Source: Deltaproteobacteria bacterium
Lineage (GTDB): Bacteria; Myxococcota_A; UBA9160; SZUA-336
Assembly: GCA_030665705.1 (NCBI GenBank)
Contig: DAOUZG010000058.1
Coordinates: forward strand, 1-8,727
Reading direction: 5' to 3'
Length of the DNA: 8,727 nt
Shown here: piece by piece, positions 1 to 5,726 of the stretch
Position numbering within the stretch: the stretch's first letter is position 1
How the letters are laid out: the number at the start of each line of letters is the position of its first letter
Translations under genes and position numbers: made by a program
Notes under the pieces: generated by a model
Seen by the model: only the letters and a program-made list of their open reading frames with translations
What the model was told of the DNA's origin: nothing
Database searches by the model: none

Positions 1-54
1 AAGGCGTTCTTCTGAGCAGTTCGGGGAGCGGGTGTCATCCGCAGGTGCGCGGTC

Positions 55-894
55 TTACACCTTGCGACGGGCGAGGAGGAGGCGGTAGGCGTCCTGGCGG
101 GAGATTCCGATTGCGCGCGCGAGCTCTCGCGCGGCCTTCGACAACGGCTCGCCGCGCGCGAGAACGGTGTCGAGGAGCTCGTCATCGACCTCGCGGGAGT
201 CTTGACCGGCTCTTGTGTCGCCCCATCCCTCGACGACGACCGTCACCTCGCCCCGGAGCTCAGGCAGATCCAGATCGCCGAGTCGCCCGCGGATCACCTC
301 CTCGAACCGCTTGGTGAGCTCCCTTCCGATGGAAACGCGGCGAGACCCGAGGACCCGGTGTAGATCGCAGAGCGTCTCGCCCACCCGACCCGGCGCTTCG
401 AAGAGCACGATCGCTCCGGGCGAGCCTGCCGCGGTCTGCAGCCAGCGCTCGCGCGAGGTGCCCTTGCGCGGGGGAAAACCGAGGAAGGTAAATGGCTGTA
501 CGGGTAGAGCGCTCGCCACGAGGGCGCTGAGAATCGCCGACGGACCCGGAATCGGGATGATCCGGATCCCCGCTGTCGCCGCAGCTGACACGAGCCGGGC
601 CCCGGGATCCGAAAGGAGCGGCGTCCCGGCATCCGAGACGATGGCAATCGACTCGCCCGCCTCGACTCGACGCAGGAGGCTCGGGATCCGCCGGGCCTCG
701 TTGTAGCTGTGTAGAGAGACCCGCGGGGTTCGGATCCCGGCGTGGGTGCAGAGCCGCGCGGTTCGTCGCGTGTCTTCGCACGCGATCAGGGCGACTTCTT
801 CGAGAACCCGCCGGGCGCGTGGGCTGAGGTCCTCGAGGTTCCCGATGGGCGTGGCCACCACGTAGACCGCGCCGGTGCTCTCCGGTAGGCTCAC
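55..894 (-). CDS. rsmI: 16S rRNA (cytidine1402-2'-O)-methyltransferase RsmI
   Basis: The 279-aa product belongs to the SAM-dependent tetrapyrrole-methylase-fold family. RsmI 2'-O-methylates C1402 in the decoding centre of 16S rRNA, together with RsmH (N4), and acts on the 30S subunit in the cytoplasm. Visible motifs are TPIGNLEDLS (residues 15-24), the SAM-site SDAGTP (87-92) followed by LLSDPG, PIPGPSA (114-120), LGFPPRKG (138-145), RELTK (191-195) and a C-terminal helical segment (about 248-275) typical of the family. Length is normal. At 166-170 the protein reads EAPGR where I would expect EAPHR or ESTHR, a minor departure. The start is GTG, chosen because a GGTGAGG Shine-Dalgarno lies just upstream and the conserved domain begins at about residue 10. 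The gene is divergent from yraN and is the last complete gene on this side of the window. Identification is firm. Confidence 0.96.
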   Translation of the reverse strand: MSLPESTGAVYVVATPIGNLEDLSPRARRVLEEVALIACEDTRRTARLCTHAGIRTPRVSLHSYNEARRIPSLLRRVEAGESIAIVSDAGTPLLSDPGARLVSAAATAGIRIIPIPGPSAILSALVASALPVQPFTFLGFPPRKGTSRERWLQTAAGSPGAIVLFEAPGRVGETLCDLHRVLGSRRVSIGRELTKRFEEVIRGRLGDLDLPELRGEVTVVVEGWGDTRAGQDSREVDDELLDTVLARGEPLSKAARELARAIGISRQDAYRLLLARRKV

Positions 895-904
895 TCGACC
901 TCAC

Positions 905-920
905 CCCCGTTGATGCGGGG
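905..920. repeat. Small inverted repeat in the rsmI/yraN divergent spacer
   Basis: A 5-bp perfect stem (CCCCG/CGGGG) with a 6-base loop lies between the rsmI GTG and the yraN ATG. Because the genes are divergent, either transcript could form this hairpin in its leader. On the yraN side it includes the only G-rich tract that could serve as a Shine-Dalgarno. On the rsmI side it ends just before the GGTGAGG ribosome binding site. The stem is short and may be chance in GC-rich DNA; a regulatory role is inference. Confidence 0.35.
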
Positions 921-926
921 TTGTCT

Positions 927-1334
927 ATGGAGCAGCGCCCATCGCGGCGCCGAGGCCCAGGGGGAACGCGAAGCAGTCGGGCGAGGGGCCGCTACGGGGA
1001 GGCCGCCGCAGAGGCGTACCTTCGCGAGCACGGGTACCGCATCCTAGCCAGGAACCTCCACCTGCGCTATGCGGAGATCGATCTGCTGGCGCTCGAGCGA
1101 GAAACCCTCTGCTTCGTCGAGGTACGTCTCCGGACCAGCGACCGGTACGGGACGGCGGAAGAGTCGATCGACGCACGCAAGCGCCGACGTCTCGTACGGG
1201 CCGCTGCCGCCGTGATGGCGCAGTCCCGACTGCCCCGCTACCGGTCGGTCCGGTTCGACGTCGTCTGCGTCCGGCCAGACTCGTCGGGACCGCGCGTGCG
1301 GCTCATACGCGACGCTTTCCGACCGGGGGAATAG
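927..1334 (+). CDS. yraN: YraN family (UPF0102) predicted nuclease-fold protein
   Basis: The product is about 135 aa and belongs to the UPF0102/YraN family, small proteins with a restriction-endonuclease-like (PD-(D/E)XK) core whose cellular role is not firmly established. Seen directly are GRYGEAAAEAYL near the N terminus, then AEIDLL, FVEVRLR, a YGTAEESI/K block, RFDVV and a terminal RDAF, in the family order. Asp of EIDLL and Glu of FVEV are the presumed metal ligands. The usual catalytic lysine position is Arg, as it also is in E. coli YraN. I prefer ATG at 927. An in-frame TTG at 921 would add two residues but directly abuts the only G-rich tract, so it lacks a spaced Shine-Dalgarno. The basic N-terminal tail of about 20 residues is poorly conserved in the family. 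The gene is on the opposite strand to both neighbours: divergent from rsmI and convergent with the gene ending at 1346, leaving 11 bp between their stops. Confidence 0.93.
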   Translation: MEQRPSRRRGPGGTRSSRARGRYGEAAAEAYLREHGYRILARNLHLRYAEIDLLALERETLCFVEVRLRTSDRYGTAEESIDARKRRRLVRAAAAVMAQSRLPRYRSVRFDVVCVRPDSSGPRVRLIRDAFRPGE

Positions 1335-1345
1335 GGATAGGGGAA

Positions 1346-3184
1346 TCAGTCGAGGGTGTGCGACTGTCCCGCGAAGGCCTCCCACGGCTCGGCTGTCTCG
1401 GCGAGTTGAACGACCTGAATGACGCGCCCGAGCCGCGCGAGCGCCCGAGCCAGACCCGCTCGGTCACCGGGAAAGGAGTCCGCCGCCGCGAGCCCGACGA
1501 TGAGGGGAAGGCGATGCGAGGAGGAGAGTCGCTCGAGCAGGGCCAGGTGGAAGGCCGCATCGACCTGGAGCTTCTCCTGCTCGGGTAGCACGTGGGTCGG
1601 TACAGCGCCCCCTTCCTCCTGGACAATCCCCCAGAGATCCGCACCAACCGCCACCATGTCCCGGAGGCGCCCACCGCTCACGGCGCGGAGGTAGAGGGGG
1701 AGGATGGGGCGAAGCTCCGCCCGCAGCTCCGTGGCATCGCGACCACTCCAGCGAGCCGCCGCTTCGAGCATCCACTCCGGGCCGTCTCCAGCTACGCGAG
1801 CGCGGGCAAGAGGCGTTGACTCCTCTTCCGGCTGGGGTGCTGCGCTCTTGGGCGGCTCGGAAACCTTCTGCACCGGCGGCGGTGCCGGTGTCTCGGGGGA
1901 CGGGGCGTCCTTGCTGCGGATGTCCGGAGGCGGTTCGGTAAGCGCGAGCCGGGCCTCTTCGAGCTCCCGCCGGACCTCTTCCAGGCGCGTACTGAGGTTT
2001 CTCATGAGGCGGAGCGCATCGGCGAGCTCGTCCACACCCTCGAGCTCCAGGGCCACGAGCGGAGTCCGAACGGGGCTGGCGCTCTCTTCGAACCTCCGTT
2101 CCAGCGTTCGCTCTCGCACGCGCAAGGCTGCGATGCGGGCTTCCAGCCGTCTGAGGCGTCGTAGGGCGCGGCGGGTGAGCAGAGATGCCACCGCGGCCAT
2201 CGCAACCCCGACGACCCCGAACAGACCCATCCAGGGTTCGACGAAGAAGCTCGCCGTCGCCCCTGCGGCACCCAGCCCCAGGCCGATCCACACCCACGGA
2301 ACCTGGAGTGAGGGCACCCTCAGCAGCCGGATCCGCTCGCTCAGCAGAGACTGGCGCGTGTGATCCAGCGCGGTGAACTGGCGGGTGCAGTCCTCTCGAA
2401 GGGTTCGGTACTGCTCGATCCGAAGCTCGAGGTCCTCGTCGGCCTCGGTGAGCACGGCGTATTTCCTGATCTCGGCTTCGAGACGCTTCTCCTCACGTTC
2501 GAGCTCGAGAACCCGTTCCCCTGGATTCGAAGCCTGAACCGACGGCGGCTCCGCGTGGCTCGGCTGCGGCGAAGACTCCCCCGGCTCGCCCGCGCTCGGC
2601 TTAGACGGGGACAGCTGTCGCTCCCCGGAAACGGCACTCCTCTCGGGAGGGTTAGACGAATCCGAACGGGCGCCCTCCTCTCGGTCTGAGGCGGGCTCGG
2701 CCGGCCGGCGAGGGCTGAGGGTGGAGTCGCCCATCTCCCGCGTCGTGGAGTCCGGCACCCGCGAACCGCCGTCAACGCCGAGGAACCCCAGGGTCTCAAG
2801 GATGCTCCGATCGGGCCGGCCCAGCTCCCGGAGCCTCTCGCCCGCCTCCGTCGGCTGGGTCGTGATCCGTGCAAAACGCTTGGCCTCGGGGTCAAAGCAG
2901 GCGAGCGCAAGCCGCTGAGCATCGACATCCGCCCCGATCTGGTAGACCTCCGAGCCCACCTGAACCCGGAGCACGGCGCGGGCTGCCTCGGAGGCCTCCG
3001 GGTCTCTACGAGCCGCGAGCTCCCCGAGCGCCCGCTCGGGGTAGAGGAGTGCGAGGATTACGTCCCGCAGACCCCCCAGAGCGGTGCTCGACCCCACGAC
3101 GAGGGAGTAGCCGGACGGGAACTGGATGCGCTGAGTACCGCGTGGCGGATCGAGCCCTCGGAGATGCAGGGCGTGGAGCCGCAT
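1346..3184 (-). CDS. Membrane-anchored SMC/YhaN-like protein with degenerate ATPase motifs
   Basis: This 612-aa protein is not a named family that I recognise. Residues 1-135 resemble the N-terminal ATPase lobe of SMC/Rad50/YhaN proteins: a beta strand, FPSGYSLVVG, a helix ending LALLYPE, then a YQIGADVD-type strand. Residues about 455-612 resemble the C-terminal lobe: SGGRLRDM, then LPEQEKLQ...FHLALLE aligning with LSxGTxxQ...LRLALAE, then LPLIV and RVIQVV. The catalytic residues are missing. Walker A is GSSTALGGL (31-39; no GK[S/T]), the signature Ser and Gly are Pro534 and Gln536, Walker B Asp-Asp/Glu is Gly564-Leu565, and there is no H-loop His near 590-596. Between the lobes lie a Pro/Ser/Glu-rich linker (about 141-222), coiled coil (about 223-288), a probable two-helix membrane hairpin (about 295-337), further coiled coil (about 338-416) and a second Pro-rich linker (about 417-458). 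The ATG start is 5 bp after the rplS stop, implying cotranscription; no strong Shine-Dalgarno is visible. It sits where rnhB is often found. Function unknown. Confidence 0.85.
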   Translation of the reverse strand: MRLHALHLRGLDPPRGTQRIQFPSGYSLVVGSSTALGGLRDVILALLYPERALGELAARRDPEASEAARAVLRVQVGSEVYQIGADVDAQRLALACFDPEAKRFARITTQPTEAGERLRELGRPDRSILETLGFLGVDGGSRVPDSTTREMGDSTLSPRRPAEPASDREEGARSDSSNPPERSAVSGERQLSPSKPSAGEPGESSPQPSHAEPPSVQASNPGERVLELEREEKRLEAEIRKYAVLTEADEDLELRIEQYRTLREDCTRQFTALDHTRQSLLSERIRLLRVPSLQVPWVWIGLGLGAAGATASFFVEPWMGLFGVVGVAMAAVASLLTRRALRRLRRLEARIAALRVRERTLERRFEESASPVRTPLVALELEGVDELADALRLMRNLSTRLEEVRRELEEARLALTEPPPDIRSKDAPSPETPAPPPVQKVSEPPKSAAPQPEEESTPLARARVAGDGPEWMLEAAARWSGRDATELRAELRPILPLYLRAVSGGRLRDMVAVGADLWGIVQEEGGAVPTHVLPEQEKLQVDAAFHLALLERLSSSHRLPLIVGLAAADSFPGDRAGLARALARLGRVIQVVQLAETAEPWEAFAGQSHTLD

Positions 3185-3189
3185 GGAGC

Positions 3190-3555
3190 TCAGGCCTGCT
3201 TGTCGGGGGTATGCTCGAACCGGTCTTTGATCCGTGCGGCCTTACCTGAACGCTCGCGCAGATAGAAAAGCCTCGATCTGCGGACCCGGCCTCGGTTCAC
3301 CATCTTCACACTCGCAACCATCTTGGAGTGTAACGGGAATACGCGCTCGACGCCGACCCCGTAGGAGACTTTTCGGACCGTGAAGGTCGATCCGATTCCA
3401 CCCCGCTTCTTACGGATGACTACACCCTCGAACACCTGAATCCGCTTCTTGTCCCCCTCCTGAATCCGGACGTGGACACGGACGGTGTCACCGGGCCGGA
3501 ACTCGGGCAGGTCCGTACGAAGCGCCCCCTCATGGATGTCTTCGATCGCCTTCAT
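3190..3555 (-). CDS. rplS: 50S ribosomal protein L19
   Basis: The 121-aa product is bL19, a 50S protein at the subunit interface (bridge B8 region). The whole family pattern is visible: [16 protein letters not shown] (19-34), [10 protein letters not shown] (38-47), [20 protein letters not shown] (58-77), [21 protein letters not shown] (89-109). SK replaces the common SP after FPLHS. The start is the ATG at 3555, with GGAGGAG at 3563-3569 and 7-base spacing. It overlaps the end of trmD by 26 bp, so its ribosome binding site lies inside trmD and translation is probably coupled. The C-terminal tail of about ten residues is variable. An unusual gene begins 5 bp downstream. Identification is certain. 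Confidence 0.98.
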   Translation of the reverse strand: MKAIEDIHEGALRTDLPEFRPGDTVRVHVRIQEGDKKRIQVFEGVVIRKKRGGIGSTFTVRKVSYGVGVERVFPLHSKMVASVKMVNRGRVRRSRLFYLRERSGKAARIKDRFEHTPDKQA

Positions 3556-4279
3556 GCTCCAGCTCCTCCAGGATCTTCCGATCCTCATCGGTCAGCTCTG
3601 TGCGTCGGAGCAGATCGGGCCTCCGACGGTACGTGATCCGAATCGCCTGCTCCCGCCGCCACCGCTCGATCGCGGTATGGTCTCCCGACAGCAGGATTTC
3701 GGGCACCGCGTGGCGGCGAAACTCGCGCGGGCGCGTGTAGACGGGGTACTCGAGCAACCCGTCGGTGAACGAGTCGATGCCGGCGGAGAGCGGGTTCCCG
3801 AGAACGCCCGGAACCAGCCGACCGACAACTTCCGTCACGATGAGGGCGGCGAGCTCGCCGCCGGAGAGCACGTAGTCGCCCACGGAGATCTCCTCCGCCT
3901 CGGTCACCTCCCGGATCCGCTCGTCGAACCCGGCGTAGCGACCGCAGAGTAGGACGAGCTGCGGCGCCCGCGAGAGTTCCCGGGCGAGCCCCTGCGTGAG
4001 GAGGCGGCCACGCGGACTCAGCAGCAAGACCCTCCCCCCCGGCCCTCGCACCTCTTCGATGGCCGCGACGACCGGCTCGCACTTGAGCACCATCCCGTCA
4101 CCCCCACCGAAGGGAGTGTCGTCCACCGTTCGGTGTCGATCGGTTGCAAAGTCGCGCGGGTCGGTCACGCGGACGTCGAGCCGCCCGTCCCGGATCGCGG
4201 CGCCGAGAACCGACGCGCCGAGGAAGGGCCGGACGACCTCGGGAAAGATCGTCAGGATGTCGATCCGCGGACCGCTCAC
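3530..4279 (-). CDS. trmD: tRNA (guanine37-N1)-methyltransferase TrmD
   Basis: The 249-aa product is the SPOUT-family enzyme that transfers methyl from SAM to N1 of G37 in tRNAs with G36, preventing +1 frameshifting; it works as a dimer. Motifs are IDILTIFPE (6-14), [10 protein letters not shown] (57-66), LSPRGR (88-92 region), [12 protein letters not shown] (111-122), the trefoil-knot [12 protein letters not shown] (131-142), then [16 protein letters not shown] (169-184) and [10 protein letters not shown] (192-201). Arg154 and the catalytic Asp169 fall at the same numbers as in E. coli TrmD. The start is GTG at 4279, overlapping the rimM stop as GTGA, with GGAGG at 4287-4291 and 7-base spacing. 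An upstream in-frame extension antisense-like in composition lies inside rimM and is not used. The last 26 bp overlap rplS. Identification is firm. Confidence 0.97.
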   Translation of the reverse strand: MSGPRIDILTIFPEVVRPFLGASVLGAAIRDGRLDVRVTDPRDFATDRHRTVDDTPFGGGDGMVLKCEPVVAAIEEVRGPGGRVLLLSPRGRLLTQGLARELSRAPQLVLLCGRYAGFDERIREVTEAEEISVGDYVLSGGELAALIVTEVVGRLVPGVLGNPLSAGIDSFTDGLLEYPVYTRPREFRRHAVPEILLSGDHTAIERWRREQAIRITYRRRPDLLRRTELTDEDRKILEELEHEGDRRHP

Positions 4280-4857
4280 GACCCTGCCTCCAGCAGCCCC
4301 TCCGGAGGATCGATCCAGAGCTCGCCCCGCTCCCGGTCGACCCGAACCAGCACCCGTCGGAGAGCGGGAACGCAGAGCGTCCCGGTCGCATGGCGGACGA
4401 GAAGCAGGTCGTGGTCCCCGCCGGGCTGGATCTCCTCGACCACCCCGATCTCCTCCCCATCGACCGTCCGGCACCGGAGGCCGAGAAGGTCGCGCCAGTA
4501 GTACTCCCCCTCGGGGAGTCGCTGCAGCGCGCTCTCGGGGATGGAAAGACGAGCGCCCGCCCAAAGCTCCGCCTGCTCGCGGGTCTCGATCGCGGCGAGC
4601 TGGAGCCGGACGCGAACCCGCCCGCCACGAGGGCTCCCCACAGTGGAGGCCGACCCAAACCGGAACTCGATGGCTCCGGGGGCCCCCCGGAGCAGCACCC
4701 GGCCCGCGTGGATCAGATTCTCGGGGTCATCCCCGTAAAGCGAGACGAGGAGAGTTCCGCGGAGGCTGTGCGGCCGCACGACCTCGCCAATCTCCACCCA
4801 GGAATCGCATCCCGGGAAGCTCGGCCCCCGAAGCCGGTCTGCGGTCGTGTGGGTCAT
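4276..4857 (-). CDS. rimM: 16S rRNA processing/ribosome maturation factor RimM
   Basis: The 193-aa product is RimM, which binds S19 and assists maturation of the 30S head. The N-terminal RimM barrel starts around residue 20 with EIGEVVRPHSLRG (22-34) and ends near RLSIPESAL. The C-terminal PRC-barrel starts at EGEYYWRDLLGL (116-127) and runs through GVVEEIQPGGDHDLLLV to a final DPPEGLLE (183-190). A poorly conserved N-terminal tail of about 19 residues precedes the barrel. The ATG at 4857 is 6 bp after the khpA stop, and GGAG at 4867-4870 (overlapping that stop region) supports it. The stop overlaps the trmD start by 4 bases. Length is slightly above the usual 165-185 because of the N-terminal tail. 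Firm call. Confidence 0.96.
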   Translation of the reverse strand: MTHTTADRLRGPSFPGCDSWVEIGEVVRPHSLRGTLLVSLYGDDPENLIHAGRVLLRGAPGAIEFRFGSASTVGSPRGGRVRVRLQLAAIETREQAELWAGARLSIPESALQRLPEGEYYWRDLLGLRCRTVDGEEIGVVEEIQPGGDHDLLLVRHATGTLCVPALRRVLVRVDRERGELWIDPPEGLLEAGS

Positions 4858-4863
4858 TCCAGC

Positions 4864-5112
4864 TCACTCCGCGTCGGACTCCGTGTGGGCAGCGATCTCG
4901 AGCTCGGGCTCTCGGCCCTCGGCTCGTTCGGGGACCATCGCCCGCAGCAGCGTCCGCATCGCCTGCGCGGTCCTTCCCTTCCGCCCGATCACACGCCCCA
5001 CGTCCGACCGGTCCACCCGGAGCTCGAGCCGATCCGACTCTATCTCCCGAACCTGGACGCGGTCGGGCTGTTCGACCAGGGTCCTCGCGACAAACTCGAC
5101 GAACTCTCTCAT
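4864..5112 (-). CDS. khpA: KH-domain RNA-binding protein KhpA
   Basis: The 82-aa single-KH-domain protein matches the YlqC/KhpA family, whose members bind RNA widely, often as heterodimers with KhpB/Jag, and which is encoded between rpsP and rimM in many bacteria. The GxxG RNA-binding loop is GRKG (43-46) inside VGRVIGRKGRTAQAMRTLL. The N terminus REFVEFVARTLVEQPD (2-17) fits the family. ATG at 5112 is chosen because it gives the standard family N terminus. An in-frame upstream start would read back into rpsP and add an Arg-rich tail unlike the family. It lies 28 bp after rpsP and 6 bp before rimM, so cotranscription is very likely. No strong Shine-Dalgarno is visible. Confidence 0.95.
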   Translation of the reverse strand: MREFVEFVARTLVEQPDRVQVREIESDRLELRVDRSDVGRVIGRKGRTAQAMRTLLRAMVPERAEGREPELEIAAHTESDAE

Positions 5113-5140
5113 GACTGGGGACCGCAAACCCCGCCTTCGG

Positions 5141-5437
5141 TCAAGACGCCGACGGCGCGCTCTCCTCGGCTCCCTCCGCACCCGATCCGGCCTCCGCGGC
5201 GCGTGCGCGTCGTACCTTCCGGACCAGGGAACGAACGGTCTCCGTCACCTGCGCGCCCTGCTGAACCCAGCGCTCGAGGGCGTCCTCACGCATCTCCACC
5301 GCTCCTCCGCCTCGCGGATCGTAGGTTCCCAGGTTCTCCAAAAAACGGCCCTGCCGTTTGGCGCGAGAGTCCACCGCGACAATCCGATAGCAGGGGCGCT
5401 TCCTGGTCCCGGTTCGGAACAGGCGGATCTTAACCAT
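5141..5437 (-). CDS. rpsP: 30S ribosomal protein S16
   Basis: The 98-aa product is bS16, a 30S body assembly protein. Family features are MVKIRLFRTGTRKRPCYRIV (1-20), VDSRAKRQGRFLENLGTYDP (22-41), then LERWVQQGAQVTETVRSLV (54-72). The C-terminal 20 or so residues are Ala/Glu/Ser-rich and variable, as in other S16 proteins. The ATG at 5437 has GAGGAG at 5446-5451 with 8-base spacing. It follows a small zinc-ribbon gene by 56 bp and leads the ribosomal/tRNA-modification cluster. ffh, which often precedes rpsP elsewhere, is not present here. Identification is certain. Confidence 0.98.
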   Translation of the reverse strand: MVKIRLFRTGTRKRPCYRIVAVDSRAKRQGRFLENLGTYDPRGGGAVEMREDALERWVQQGAQVTETVRSLVRKVRRARAAEAGSGAEGAEESAPSAS

Positions 5438-5459
5438 GGAGGCTGCTCCTCGACCGTGG

Positions 5460-5475
5460 GCGCCCCGCAGGGCGC
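5460..5475. repeat. GC hairpin between zinc-ribbon gene and rpsP
   Basis: A perfect 6-bp inverted repeat (GCGCCC/GGGCGC) with a 4-base loop sits in the 56-bp spacer ahead of rpsP, about 9 bases upstream of its Shine-Dalgarno on the transcript. No T-tract follows it in the rpsP direction, so it does not look like a classical intrinsic terminator. It could be a leader element or an RNA-stability hairpin that sets the level of S16 relative to the upstream gene, or chance. Confidence 0.4.
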
Positions 5476-5493
5476 TTTCCGGGATCGAGCAAG

Positions 5494-5667
5494 CTAGAGG
5501 GGCTTCGCAGGGGCGTCAACCACTTGCCGACGCTCCGCCTCCTTCCGCACCGAGCACTCCGCGCACGCGTAGCGCACCAGGTGACGCTGGCCCAGGCGGT
5601 CGTAGTCGCGGTCGAGCGCAATGCGACGGACGCGGTCCACCACCCGCCCGCAGAAATCACAGCGCAT
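5494..5667 (-). CDS. Small zinc-ribbon protein of unknown function
   Basis: The 57-aa product has two CxxC knuckles, Cys3/Cys6 and Cys35/Cys38, separated by 28 residues, fitting a single zinc-binding ribbon or treble-clef unit. The middle is charged (ALDRDYDRLGQRHLVRY) and the tail is Lys/Arg/Glu-rich. I do not recognise a named family; a nucleic-acid or ribosome-associated role would be a guess from its position heading the rpsP cluster. I chose ATG at 5667. An in-frame TTG at 5685 would add six residues, but a likely -10 element at 5696-5701 would put the transcript start only a few bases from that TTG, whereas ATG gets a leader of about 20 bases. No clear Shine-Dalgarno precedes either start. 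It is divergent from dciA. Confidence 0.8.
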   Translation of the reverse strand: MRCDFCGRVVDRVRRIALDRDYDRLGQRHLVRYACAECSVRKEAERRQVVDAPAKPL

Positions 5668-5695
5668 GAGAGGAAGTTCCGGCAAGAGCGGGCGG

Positions 5696-5723
5696 ATTCT
5701 AGCACAGGCTCTGGTAACCTCAG
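5696..5723 (-). promoter_or_regulatory. Probable sigma70-type promoter for the zinc-ribbon/rpsP cluster
   Basis: On the minus strand TAGAAT (5696-5701) matches the TATAAT consensus at five of six positions. It lies 16 bp downstream of a weak -35-like CTGAGG (5718-5723). The expected transcript start is near 5689, giving a leader of about 20 bases before the ATG at 5667. The weak -35 box makes this a moderate call; it overlaps the 59-bp spacer shared with divergent dciA. Confidence 0.45.
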
Positions 5724-5726
5724 CGC

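Noticed and set aside
1..54. A possible minus-strand ATG at 38 with an open frame to the window edge, downstream of rsmI.
   Set aside because: Only about 12 codons are visible, no Shine-Dalgarno precedes it and nothing in the residues identifies a gene.
927..1334. Arg in place of the catalytic Lys in the YraN FVEVR motif, as a possible loss of nuclease function.
   Set aside because: E. coli YraN also has FVEVR, so this is normal variation in the family.
1335..1345. A bidirectional terminator between the convergent ends of yraN and the pseudo-ATPase gene.
   Set aside because: The spacer is 11 bp with no inverted repeat or T-tract.
1464..2928. Additional minus-strand reading frames of 195 and 277 codons within the 612-aa gene.
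   Set aside because: They are frame shadows of the longer gene: no domain, Arg/Pro/Ser-rich, and the main frame shows clear coiled-coil and head-like patterns.
3996..5433. Long plus-strand reading frames of about 370 and 430 codons opposite trmD, rimM, khpA and rpsP.
   Set aside because: They lie antisense to five well-identified genes, are Arg/Pro/Ser-rich with no recognisable domain, and are expected shadows in GC-rich DNA.
5702..5726. A plus-strand promoter for dciA using TAACCT as a -10 box.
   Set aside because: Only about half of the consensus positions match and no -35 element is at a suitable distance.
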